A stretch of DNA of 64,000 bases, taken from NCBI RefSeq assembly GCF_000242455.2, contig NC_019892.1, positions 1,364,001 to 1,428,000 on the forward strand. Reading direction: 5' to 3'. Of the stretch, positions 1 through 7,148 are shown one piece after another. The notes under the pieces were generated by a model. It did not search any database, was not told the DNA's origin, and worked only from the letters and a program-made list of their open reading frames with translations. Position numbers and translations under genes: made by a program. Positions within the stretch are counted from its first letter, which is position 1; each line of letters begins with the position of its first letter. Source of the stretch: Singulisphaera acidiphila DSM 18658 (lineage in GTDB: Bacteria; Planctomycetota; Planctomycetia; Isosphaerales; Isosphaeraceae).

Positions 1-511
1 GCACAAAACACCGCCCCAATTGCTCGGCCAGTTGGTTCGTGTCTTGATGCGATGGTTCCCTGATCGGACCCTGGTCGTCACCGCCGACGGCGGCTATGCG
101 ACCCACGAGTTGGCGGAACTGGCCGCACGGACCCCGAAGCGGCTGACCCTCGTCAGCTTGTTTTACCCCGATGCCAACCTGGTCGAGCCACCACCGCAAT
201 ACGCGGGCCTGGGACGTCCTCGGGTTAAGGGAGCGAAGTTGCCCGGCCCGGCGGAAGTCGTCAAGGTGAGCCAGCAACGACAGGCCCTGGAAGTCGCCTG
301 GTACGGCGGCGGCCGACGTCGTGTCGAGACCGTGACGGGGACCGGACTCTGGTACAAGGGAGGACGTCCCCTGGTGAACGTGCGCTGGGTCTTCGTCCAC
401 GACCGGGACGGCACGCACCGGGATGGATATTTCTTCACGACCGACGCCACGATGAGCGTCACGTCGCTGATCGAGACCTACACCGCGCGGTGGAACATCG
501 AGACCACCTTC

Positions 512-521
512 GAGGAAATTC
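512..521. repeat. Target-site duplication, left copy (GAGGAAATTC)
   Basis: The ten bases GAGGAAATTC directly precede the left inverted terminal repeat of the element at 522-1826 and recur directly after its right end at 1827-1836. Ten bases is within the 8-10 bp duplications known for ISAs1-family elements. Confidence 0.93.
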
Positions 522-1826
522 CAGGGCCAGCGCATATCAAACACGCTGTAGTGAAAGGACTTGCGTGAGGTAGTCCGTATTAATCATACAGGACATCATC
601 TTTCCACGTAGGCTATCCTTGTCGGGATGACGCTTCAGCAGCGTCACGGCGAACCGCCGAAGCCAGCTCAAGTTGTTCCCCAAAGTCCGCTCGCGAGTGC
701 GGTGCTCATCTTCGCGAAAGTTCACATCGAGTACCCAGTGCATCGACTCGATACTCCAGTGACCGCGGACCGCTTCGCCGAAACGCTTGCCGCTCAGATA
801 GTGGCTGCTGAGATAGTAACGCACCTCGTCCGACTCCGTCCCATCGGCATGCTGCGTGATTCGCACCGCATAGCCAATTGCCTTGATCCAGGGCCAATCC
901 TTCAGCGGCGCGAAATCAGTCGGCACCTTGACCAGATAATAGGAACGCTCGTCGATGCGGCCGTGCCCGGCATCACGGGTCTCGTCGTATCGATAGTGGA
1001 GGTCCTCGAGATCGCGTTCCAGGTGGTCGAGGAAGAACGCTTGGATCGCGGTTGCGAGCTTCGGCTGATTGTCTTTGACGGCGATCACGCAGTCGCCGCC
1101 ACCGTCAACGATCTGCTCGACAATCGCTTTCTGGCAGCCCATCGCGTCGATCGTGATGAGCGTATCCGTGAGGTCAATCTGCTCGAGAAGTTTTGGGATG
1201 GCTGTGATCTCGTTGGACTTGGCGTCGGTGGCCACCTGACCCAGCGCAATGCCCTGCTCGCTGGCCCAGGCGCTGACAATGTGCAGATTGCCAAGACCTT
1301 TGGCCGCATCGTGCGATCCGCGACAGGCTTTGCCGTCGATAGCGACGTGTCGGCGGGAGTTCTCAGTGTCGGCGGGGATCGCGTCGCAGATCCAGTCCTG
1401 GAAGCAGCGTTGAAAGGCTTCGGGTTTCAGCGCCATGAGCAAGCGTCGGATGCAATCCCGTGAGGGGATGCCGTTGGGCAGGGCCAGATGCAGGGCCAGC
1501 CAGGACTCACGATTCTTGGCCCAGCGATGAATGGCGGTAGGGCCATCGCATCCGCAGATGACGGCGCAGACCGCGATGACAGCGATATCGACCATCAAGT
1601 GCCGACGATTGCGTGCGTGGCGGGGATCGGAGAGCGATTCGAAATAAGAGCCGATGGAGCCGACATCGACGGGCTTGGCCATGGGAGGCATCCTGGGATC
1701 GGTCGGTGTCGGCCTCCGCACACCCGGAGTGCAGTAAGCCGATTCACGAGGACCGATTCAAAGATAACGAGCCACGGTCTGTCGCGCCAGACTACTCAGG
1801 CCGCACAGTTATACGCGCTGGCCCTG
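522..1826 (-). mobile_element. Complete ISAs1-family insertion sequence, 1305 bp
   Basis: The element is bounded by imperfect inverted repeats starting CAGGGCCAGCGC at both ends (perfect over 12 bp, with partial matching continuing to about 18 bp) and flanked by a perfect 10-bp direct repeat. It carries one transposase gene on the minus strand filling most of its length. Intact ends, intact gene and perfect duplication indicate a recent, possibly still mobile insertion. It sits inside another transposase gene. Confidence 0.93.
537..1691 (-). CDS. ISAs1-family transposase
   Basis: This 384-aa protein catalyses cut-and-paste movement of the surrounding element. The N-terminus (SIGSYFESLSDPRHARNRRH) is the helical segment found upstream of the catalytic domain in ISAs1 transposases. 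The catalytic core has VAIDGKACRGS (first Asp), LITIDAMGCQKAIVEQI (second Asp) and GHWSIESMHWVLDVNFREDE (third acidic residue), all canonical for the family, and the length is about normal. The ATG at 1691 is chosen. A GTG at 1721 and an ATG at 1682 (preceded by AGGA) are alternatives. The gene ends 15 bp inside the left terminal repeat. No frameshift or stop is seen, so it is probably functional. Confidence 0.93.
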   Translation of the reverse strand: MPPMAKPVDVGSIGSYFESLSDPRHARNRRHLMVDIAVIAVCAVICGCDGPTAIHRWAKNRESWLALHLALPNGIPSRDCIRRLLMALKPEAFQRCFQDWICDAIPADTENSRRHVAIDGKACRGSHDAAKGLGNLHIVSAWASEQGIALGQVATDAKSNEITAIPKLLEQIDLTDTLITIDAMGCQKAIVEQIVDGGGDCVIAVKDNQPKLATAIQAFFLDHLERDLEDLHYRYDETRDAGHGRIDERSYYLVKVPTDFAPLKDWPWIKAIGYAVRITQHADGTESDEVRYYLSSHYLSGKRFGEAVRGHWSIESMHWVLDVNFREDEHRTRERTLGNNLSWLRRFAVTLLKRHPDKDSLRGKMMSCMINTDYLTQVLSLQRV

Positions 1827-1836
1827 GAGGAAATTC
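1827..1836. repeat. Target-site duplication, right copy (GAGGAAATTC)
   Basis: Perfect copy of bases 512-521, directly following the right terminal repeat. Codon phase is the same in both copies (GAG GAA ATT), which is why clean excision would restore the interrupted transposase. Confidence 0.93.
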
Positions 1837-2286
1837 GCTCTTACCTCCGCATGGAGACGACGCGTGGCTGGAGTCGAGACACGGTCCTGCGCGTGGGTCC
1901 CTGCCTGTTCGGACTGTATACCCTGGTGACCTGGCTTTACTCCCGATTGCCGAGACGCGGGTCGCGGGTCGGCGGCGTGGACTGGCCGGGCAAATGTGAT
2001 GTAACGTTCTCGGATGCGATCACGGCGGTCCGCCGCTGGTTGTGGCTGGAATGGGTTTTGGCGATCCCTGGTGATCGCGTGGTGTTCCAAAAGCTCACGC
2101 CCGGATTCCGGCAACTCCTGCTCAACGGCCTTGCCCCCGCGGCCTGAACCCCCGCCAAGTCGCTTGCCACGCTCAAAAGCCCGGTCCGAGACGCCGTCGC
2201 AAGGGGTCTCCTCGGATCAGGGTGCGCGCTGGCACGACAAGGTCGTCAAAACGGCAAAAGTCAAACTGAGTGTCTGTTTCGGAAGG

Positions 2287-2931
2287 TCAGGCTTCACTGG
2301 GAAGTGTGTGGCATCCAACGTCGGGATGAGCCTTTATCCACATACTGACAGTTGCGGCATCGCAATCCGGCAAGAGATCGATGACGTCGCTCTTCTCGAA
2401 GCCGACAACGATGGTGCCGTATCGCGGTCCTTTACACCAGGCTCAGCCGTCGATGCCGACGAATCGTGGGGCACCCGAGGACCGATGCCCCCGCCTGCTT
2501 GACGCGTCGAAGCAACGTATCGGTGCTGGTCGGCACGGCAGTCTTCTCCGCCAGCCTCGCTCCGGCTTCCCCCCCAAGGCCGAGCCGATGGCGAGATGAG
2601 CCTGGGCGAGTCGGTTGATCGTGCGAGCATACCTGGTCGCGAAGCCGTGGAGCGGCTCGGCGAAGATGCGGTGCGGGCACCCCGAACTGGGACAGAGAAA
2701 TCGGCGGCCGGTCATCCTGAGGCGAACACGATGTCCGAAAACGGGTTCCTTGGCGAGACAGCGACAGTAACGGCTGTGCACACGCCAATTCTCGTGACCG
2801 CAGGCAGGACAGGATGCGTTCGGATTCGTCGTTGCGATCCCGAGAGCCAAGGCAACACCATCGAAGTCGGTCCTGACCAGGCGACTGCCGATGGGAGCGT
2901 GCGGAAGTTGGAACAGGAGTAAAAAAGGCAT
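2287..2931 (-). pseudogene. ISL3-family transposase remnant (frameshifted, truncated)
   Basis: The N-terminal zinc-ribbon of ISL3 transposases is clear: CPACGHENWRVHSRYCR, then MTGRRFLCPSSGCPHRIFAE. After about residue 115 the homology jumps to the next frame near a run of seven C at 2569-2575 (GGEAGARLAEKTAVPTSTDT), then returns to the first frame (PRFVGIDG). A TGA stop replaces the expected Trp before AWCKGPRYGTIVVGFE, and the reading ends at 2287 after LLPDCDAATVS. Only about 210 of the family's usual 400-550 residues remain, so the catalytic half is missing. Two frameshifts plus a nonsense codon make this a dead gene. Confidence 0.85.
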
Positions 2932-3110
2932 CCTAATAAGAATAAGAGAGGGGAGCAGTGAATTCAGGCGAAGAGGGGATAACCTGCCTACGCTTGGGAA
3001 TCATCAAAAGTGCGGGAGAGCCGTCGAAACCCGGGCGGTTCTCGCGGTATGAGTGCTGCTGCCTACTGGAGTGAGCCCCGCACTCTTTTCGTTCTTCTTC
3101 GCCTTGTCTG

Positions 3111-3704
3111 TCAGTCCATCATAAGAGCTTGAGCAGATGAGGGAGGAGACTCACCGGCGACGTACCGAATGTTTTGACCGTCAAAGAAGTAAGTTTCAAA
3201 GAAGCAGTCGCTTGTTACGATTCTTCTCATGGCCCCCATGTGATCAAGGTTAGGCCGAATGGCGACCTTCACATACCAGCCACCGGAGGTTGGCGTCACA
3301 GACTGGATTAGTCCGCGCCAGCCGGTTTGCCGAAGTTCCGGACGTTTCAGCCATGCGAAGTGGTCGAGGCGTGATGGAGGCGATGCGTCTGCCTTGTTAA
3401 GTAGCGTCGCGATCGTGCGCTGAACCTCCAGATCATCCCCGGTGGCCTTCAGATTTGGCTGGATCGAGATACCCTCAAAGGGCTTGTTCTGAAACGCGAG
3501 AGTCGCTTTTTTGACAAGCTGCTCTCGAGTAGGCTTGTCTGGGTTTCTATCAGCCAACCTCATCGGCCGACCGGCCAACACGCTGGCCCGTTGCGTTGTT
3601 TGCGGACGCCCCACCTTCTTTCGTGGCTTCGCCGCAAAGGCCAAGGTTAGCCCAAGGCCAAGAGATAAGGAAATCGCGAAGAACGATACTTGCTTCGTAA
3701 TCAT
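3111..3704 (-). CDS. Exported protein of unknown function
   Basis: A 197-aa protein with a typical Sec signal peptide (MITKQVSFFAISLSLGLGL, Ala-rich cleavage region around residue 24) followed by a basic linker and a soluble domain with GGWYVKVAIRPN and FFETYFFDG near the C-terminus. I do not recognise the family. The ATG at 3704 is preferred over the longer frame at 3716 because GGAGG lies just upstream of it and would be inside the longer version. The next minus-strand gene ends about 59 bp upstream, so the two may be co-transcribed. Likely periplasmic or secreted. Confidence 0.75.
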   Translation of the reverse strand: MITKQVSFFAISLSLGLGLTLAFAAKPRKKVGRPQTTQRASVLAGRPMRLADRNPDKPTREQLVKKATLAFQNKPFEGISIQPNLKATGDDLEVQRTIATLLNKADASPPSRLDHFAWLKRPELRQTGWRGLIQSVTPTSGGWYVKVAIRPNLDHMGAMRRIVTSDCFFETYFFDGQNIRYVAGESPPSSAQALMMD

Positions 3705-3762
3705 AGGTTCCTCCAACTCGCCACTATACCCAAACTCCCAAGTTTGCGGAAGAGAAGGGCTG

Positions 3763-4617
3763 TCAAAAGCCCGCAGGCGCCGGTGTCCCTAAGTGGCCCA
3801 AGTCAACAAGCTCCCAATACAGTCCAGTCGGGTCATTGGGGTTGGTGACTTTTTGTCTACCCCAATGACGCGATGGGCCTTCGGCATACCCCCAGCTCCC
3901 ATCTTCACGCAAATATTTTAGGCGATTCTTCTGCCAATACGACATGATGAATTGGTTGGGGCCGTAAGTAGCGAATTGCGCAGCATTTTGATCGTACGAC
4001 TTGCTATCCTGAAGTATGTCGATTGTGAAATTCCACGTGCCAGGAGTTCCTGGAGCCCAGTCGACGAAGTCATCAGCAGGAACAACGCCGCCTTGCTCGT
4101 AAAACAGTTTCTCCTCAGCCGTAGTGCTTGCATCCATGATTACCCACTCGCTCCCGCACGTCCATACCGACGAAATGATCGTATGATTTGCTATTCCGAG
4201 GGCGACAGGTGCTCCAATTCCAAATGGTTGGAAGGTCTCTGTATCTGGAGGTAAGACATTAACAGCCGTCGTGACTATGTTGTTGGGCGGGGCTCCAGGG
4301 TCCGGCATGTATGTGACGTAGCATCCAACGGTTCTGGCTCCAGGATAGGACCAATTGAAAAATACATCATCAGAAGCCGGTCCGAGTTGCGTTAGCGTAG
4401 AGTGGATTGGCTCTATTTTGAACCAATCATGAGAGGCAGGGAAGCCGTCTTTGGTGACATCATATTTGACCGTGAACCTCTGCGATTGCCCAACTGGGAC
4501 GATCACGCGATTGACACTCAGGCTTGTCGCGACGGAAGCTATGGCTACCGGCAGACAAATCGTTGCGGAACATGTCGTGATAATAATGGCAGTTCTTGAA
4601 ATGCTGTTAATTCGCAC
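3763..4617 (-). CDS. Exported protein of unknown function
   Basis: A 284-aa product if the GTG at 4617 is used. That start is chosen because GAGGAA lies at a good distance and because it gives a signal peptide (SRTAIIITTCSATICLPVA, then ASVATS). The mature part begins with a beta-rich stretch (SVNRVIVPVGQSQRFTVKY) that could be an Ig-like fold, followed by a Trp- and Tyr-rich region (NQFIMSYWQKNRLKYLRED). The reading frame is open to 4860, but the extra N-terminus is basic and low in plausibility. Function unknown. It lies upstream of, and on the same strand as, the exported protein at 3111-3704. GC is lower here than in the rest of the window, a hint of acquisition. Confidence 0.65.
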   Translation of the reverse strand: MRINSISRTAIIITTCSATICLPVAIASVATSLSVNRVIVPVGQSQRFTVKYDVTKDGFPASHDWFKIEPIHSTLTQLGPASDDVFFNWSYPGARTVGCYVTYMPDPGAPPNNIVTTAVNVLPPDTETFQPFGIGAPVALGIANHTIISSVWTCGSEWVIMDASTTAEEKLFYEQGGVVPADDFVDWAPGTPGTWNFTIDILQDSKSYDQNAAQFATYGPNQFIMSYWQKNRLKYLREDGSWGYAEGPSRHWGRQKVTNPNDPTGLYWELVDLGHLGTPAPAGF

Positions 4618-4890
4618 TTGTTTTGTTCCTCGGATGGCTCGACATGCAAAGAGCGAGCAACTTAACGGAGCCTTGTGCACTATCATATGAGTGTTAGCAG
4701 GCACCAGTATGTAAGTCAACAAAAAACCCAGGCCATACGGTGAATGAACCGATACCCCCTGATTCCTCTGCTTTCGCTGAGCAAGAGCGCGAAGCGTTCT
4801 CACGATCATTCGGTTAGGCGGCTCATAACCTTGTCCACGGGCATGAGCCGCTCCTGTCACGGCAGCCTGCTCCTCGAAGCCGAAGGGAAC

Positions 4891-5793
4891 TCAGTCGGCC
4901 ACGAGTCGTGCCCGCGTCTGCTCGGCCTCCTCAACCGGCGTCATTCCGAAGAGCCGTTTGAACTCCCGGCTGAACTGCGACGAGCTTTCGTACCCGACCG
5001 CCCTCGCGGCGATACCCGCGTTATAGCCATCGTGGACCATCAGCCGCCTTGCATGGTCTAAGCGGATTCGCTTGAGGTACTGGAGCGGCGAGTTGGCCGT
5101 CACCAGCTTGAAGTGATGGTGGAAGGCCGCGATGCTCATACCCGCCTTCTTGGCCATCTCCTCGGCGCCGAGCGGCTTCGCGTATTCGGCGTGGATGTGC
5201 TTCAGGACCCGGGCGATGCGGGCGAAATGGTCATCCCGGCTGGCCAGGGCACGCAGCGAGTTGCCTTGCTCACCGCAAAGCACGCGATAGACGATTTCTC
5301 GGACGGTCTGACGGCCGAGTATGCGGCTGTCGAGCGGGGTTTTGAGGCACTCGAGGAGCCGGATAACGGCCCCGCCCAACTCCTCGCTCATTGGGGTCGT
5401 CGAGATGCCCCTTGGCGTTGGGCCGACCGGCGGCAAGGACTCGTCCATCTCAAGCAGCATCTCGCCGAGCATCGTCGGCTGGACGTTGATGGCGACGAGG
5501 AGTAACGGCTCCTCCGGGCTGGCCTCTGTCTCGCAATCCGCCGGAATTGGCACCGACAGTGTGAGATAATTGAATGCGTCGTAGGAGTAGACCTCGTCGC
5601 CGAGATAGGCCCGCTTTCGGCCCTGGCCGAGGACGATGATATTCGGCTGATAGACCATCGGGGCCCTGGGTGATGGCTTTGAGATGCGGGCCACCTCCAC
5701 GCCCTCGACGAGCGTACGATGCACCCCCTCGTGCACGGCCACCTTATTGAGGAGGCTGGCGAGCCGCTTGTGAGTGTCTAGCTGCCCTTCCAT
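4891..5793 (-). CDS. AraC-family transcriptional regulator
   Basis: A 300-aa cytoplasmic DNA-binding regulator. Residues about 30-170 form the AraC-type N-terminal cupin arm (PNIIVLGQGRKRAYLGDEVY). The C-terminal 100 residues contain the two helix-turn-helix motifs (EEMAKKAGMSIAAFHHHFK and AARAVGYESSSQFSREFKRLFG). The ATG at 5793 is preferred over a GTG at 5811 because GGAG lies six bases upstream. In many bacteria regulators of this subtype sit beside an aldo/keto reductase and a small cupin protein. Here a reductase fragment (5981-6154) and a cupin gene (6297-6707) follow divergently, so it probably controlled them in response to a small organic effector. Confidence 0.93.
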   Translation of the reverse strand: MEGQLDTHKRLASLLNKVAVHEGVHRTLVEGVEVARISKPSPRAPMVYQPNIIVLGQGRKRAYLGDEVYSYDAFNYLTLSVPIPADCETEASPEEPLLLVAINVQPTMLGEMLLEMDESLPPVGPTPRGISTTPMSEELGGAVIRLLECLKTPLDSRILGRQTVREIVYRVLCGEQGNSLRALASRDDHFARIARVLKHIHAEYAKPLGAEEMAKKAGMSIAAFHHHFKLVTANSPLQYLKRIRLDHARRLMVHDGYNAGIAARAVGYESSSQFSREFKRLFGMTPVEEAEQTRARLVAD

Positions 5794-5980
5794 CTTGTCC
5801 TCCAGTCTCACTTAGGTTTCCAGAGGATTAAGTTACAAGATTTGTCATTCTGCGAATAGATTCCCCACCCCTGAATAGGATTAGGCAAACCTTTTGGAGG
5901 AACGTTCCTTTCCGTCTCCGGGCCGTTGGCCTTTAATTGAATAGCCGGAGGTCGGGATAGGGAAGGGACGGGTAAGACTC

Positions 5981-6154
5981 CCCGATGCCACGTCGAAGGA
6001 GTGGCAAATATTGAAGGCGAATCAGGCCCTGGTTGATTGGCTCGGCACCATCGCCGAGCGGAAGAAGGCAATGCCCGCCCAGGTTGCCCTCGCGTGGCTC
6101 CTTGCCTGGAAGCCGTGCATCATATATGCGAACGGGGCAACTTTGGATGGCTGA
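5981..6154 (+). pseudogene. Aldo/keto reductase C-terminal remnant
   Basis: One frame reads [20 protein letters not shown] followed by [20 protein letters not shown] before a stop at 6152-6154. This matches the conserved segment near the end of AKR11/13-type aldo/keto reductases (ANQALVD..IAERK..TPAQ.ALAWLL.Q.P). The catalytic barrel upstream is absent and the downstream IPGT motif is lost ([10 protein letters not shown]). Only about 55 codons remain of roughly 330. The fragment lies between an AraC regulator and a cupin gene, its usual neighbours. Confidence 0.8.
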
Positions 6155-6296
6155 CTCTGACGGTTACGACAGCGACCGCTGTCCCGCTATGTTGGACCGC
6201 CGCCACTTCCTTACTGCGGGGTTGGGGTTGGCTGCGACACCATGGTTGACTCGCGTTGCTGTCGGCGTCTCCCTCTCTCAACATCCGGAGGTTCAC

Positions 6297-6707
6297 ATGG
6301 AAATCAAAAGAATTGGCTCACAGCCTTCCAGCAAAGGGTCAGCCAACTGGTTTACCGGTACGGTCCGCGTCGACCCGCTGTTCCAGGCACACGCTCCGGC
6401 ACGGGCGGCGGGTGCCAGCGTCACGTTCGAACCCGGGGCTCGCACGGCGTGGCATACTCACCCGCTTGGGCAGACCCTGATCATCACGGCCGGTTGCGGC
6501 TGGGTCCAGCGGGAGGGCGGCCCAGTCGAGGAAGTCCATCCCGGCGACGTGGTCTGGTTCCCGCCAGGCGTGAAGCATTGGCATGGAGCCAAGGCGACCA
6601 CGGCCATGACCCACATCGCTATCCAAGAACAGCTTGATGGTAAGGTCGTTGATTGGCTGGAAAAGGTCAGCGACGAACAGTACCGGGCCAAGTCTGATGC
6701 GTCCTGA
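6297..6707 (+). CDS. Small cupin-domain protein
   Basis: A 136-aa single-domain cupin. [20 protein letters not shown] supplies the first cupin motif with two metal-ligand His, and [16 protein letters not shown] the second. Family members are typically about 135 aa and start with ME.K. as here. Some relatives are annotated as mandelonitrile-lyase-like or carboxymuconolactone-decarboxylase-associated cupins, so the substrate is unknown. The ATG at 6297 has GGAGG five bases upstream. An in-frame ATG at 6189 would add a twin-arginine-like leader ([18 protein letters not shown]), so export from that start is possible. It follows the reductase remnant and is divergent from the AraC gene. Confidence 0.88.
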   Translation: MEIKRIGSQPSSKGSANWFTGTVRVDPLFQAHAPARAAGASVTFEPGARTAWHTHPLGQTLIITAGCGWVQREGGPVEEVHPGDVVWFPPGVKHWHGAKATTAMTHIAIQEQLDGKVVDWLEKVSDEQYRAKSDAS

Positions 6708-7148
6708 GTCTCGCTAACCCCGTATGAGGGGGAATCGCGAGTGGGGCCAGCCTATACGCGGTGTTCCTTTGCGAGCACACGGGGCGTGCTTTGCGCTGTG
6801 GTTATCCCAATGCTGCGCAACGGCAAAGCGGTCCGCTTACTGGCCCGCTTCACGGACGCGACGCCCTGATCCCCACTCCTGGTGACTCTGGTTTTTTTGG
6901 TGTATTTGGAATTATTTATTTAAAATCGGGACGAGAATCACGACCAAGGTCTTGGCCCCGGCGGCACCGACGCCGTTTGTGTGGAGGGGGAAGCGGGCCG
7001 CATGCCGGCAGCGTCAGGGGGAGCGGCGTCATCGAATCGTCGGCATGCCTCCGGGGCCCTCTATCTAACTTATGGCTATCGGTAAGCCCAATGGCCCACT
7101 AGGATATTAGGGATGGCCTCTCTCCCCTGCCCCTTCGGAGTCACGACG
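6708..7148. other. Intergenic region, 441 bp
   Basis: No convincing gene. It contains an AT-rich stretch around 6891-6925 (a run of seven T, then TTATTTATTTAAAA) that stands out from the surrounding GC-rich DNA and could be a promoter area for the gene at 7149. An open frame at 6761-7102 has no recognisable product and no ribosome-binding site. Confidence 0.6.

Larger units (their letters stand above)
2..2147 (+). pseudogene. IS701-like DDE transposase gene, interrupted by an ISAs1-type element and cut by the window edge
   Basis: The frame is open from base 2, so the true start lies left of the window. The 5' part (to base 521) reads HKTPPQLLGQL, then VVTADGGYATHE, a catalytic-Asp context of DDE transposases of the IS4/IS701 type, and NIETTFEEI, the usual C-terminal Glu region. 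It is broken after FEEI and resumes at base 1827 in the same phase with EEIRSYLRMETTRGWSRD, ending at 2147. Removing the inserted element and one copy of its 10-bp target duplication would restore a continuous reading frame, so apart from the insertion the gene looks recent. Family placement (IS701 versus another IS4-clan group) is by recall of motifs and is moderately certain. Confidence 0.8.

Noticed and set aside
627..1463. 278-aa open frame on the plus strand inside the insertion sequence
   Set aside because: Antisense to the ISAs1 transposase, a common shadow in GC-rich elements.
6761..7102. 113-aa frame upstream of the Hint gene
   Set aside because: Crosses the AT-rich promoter-like stretch and has no motif.
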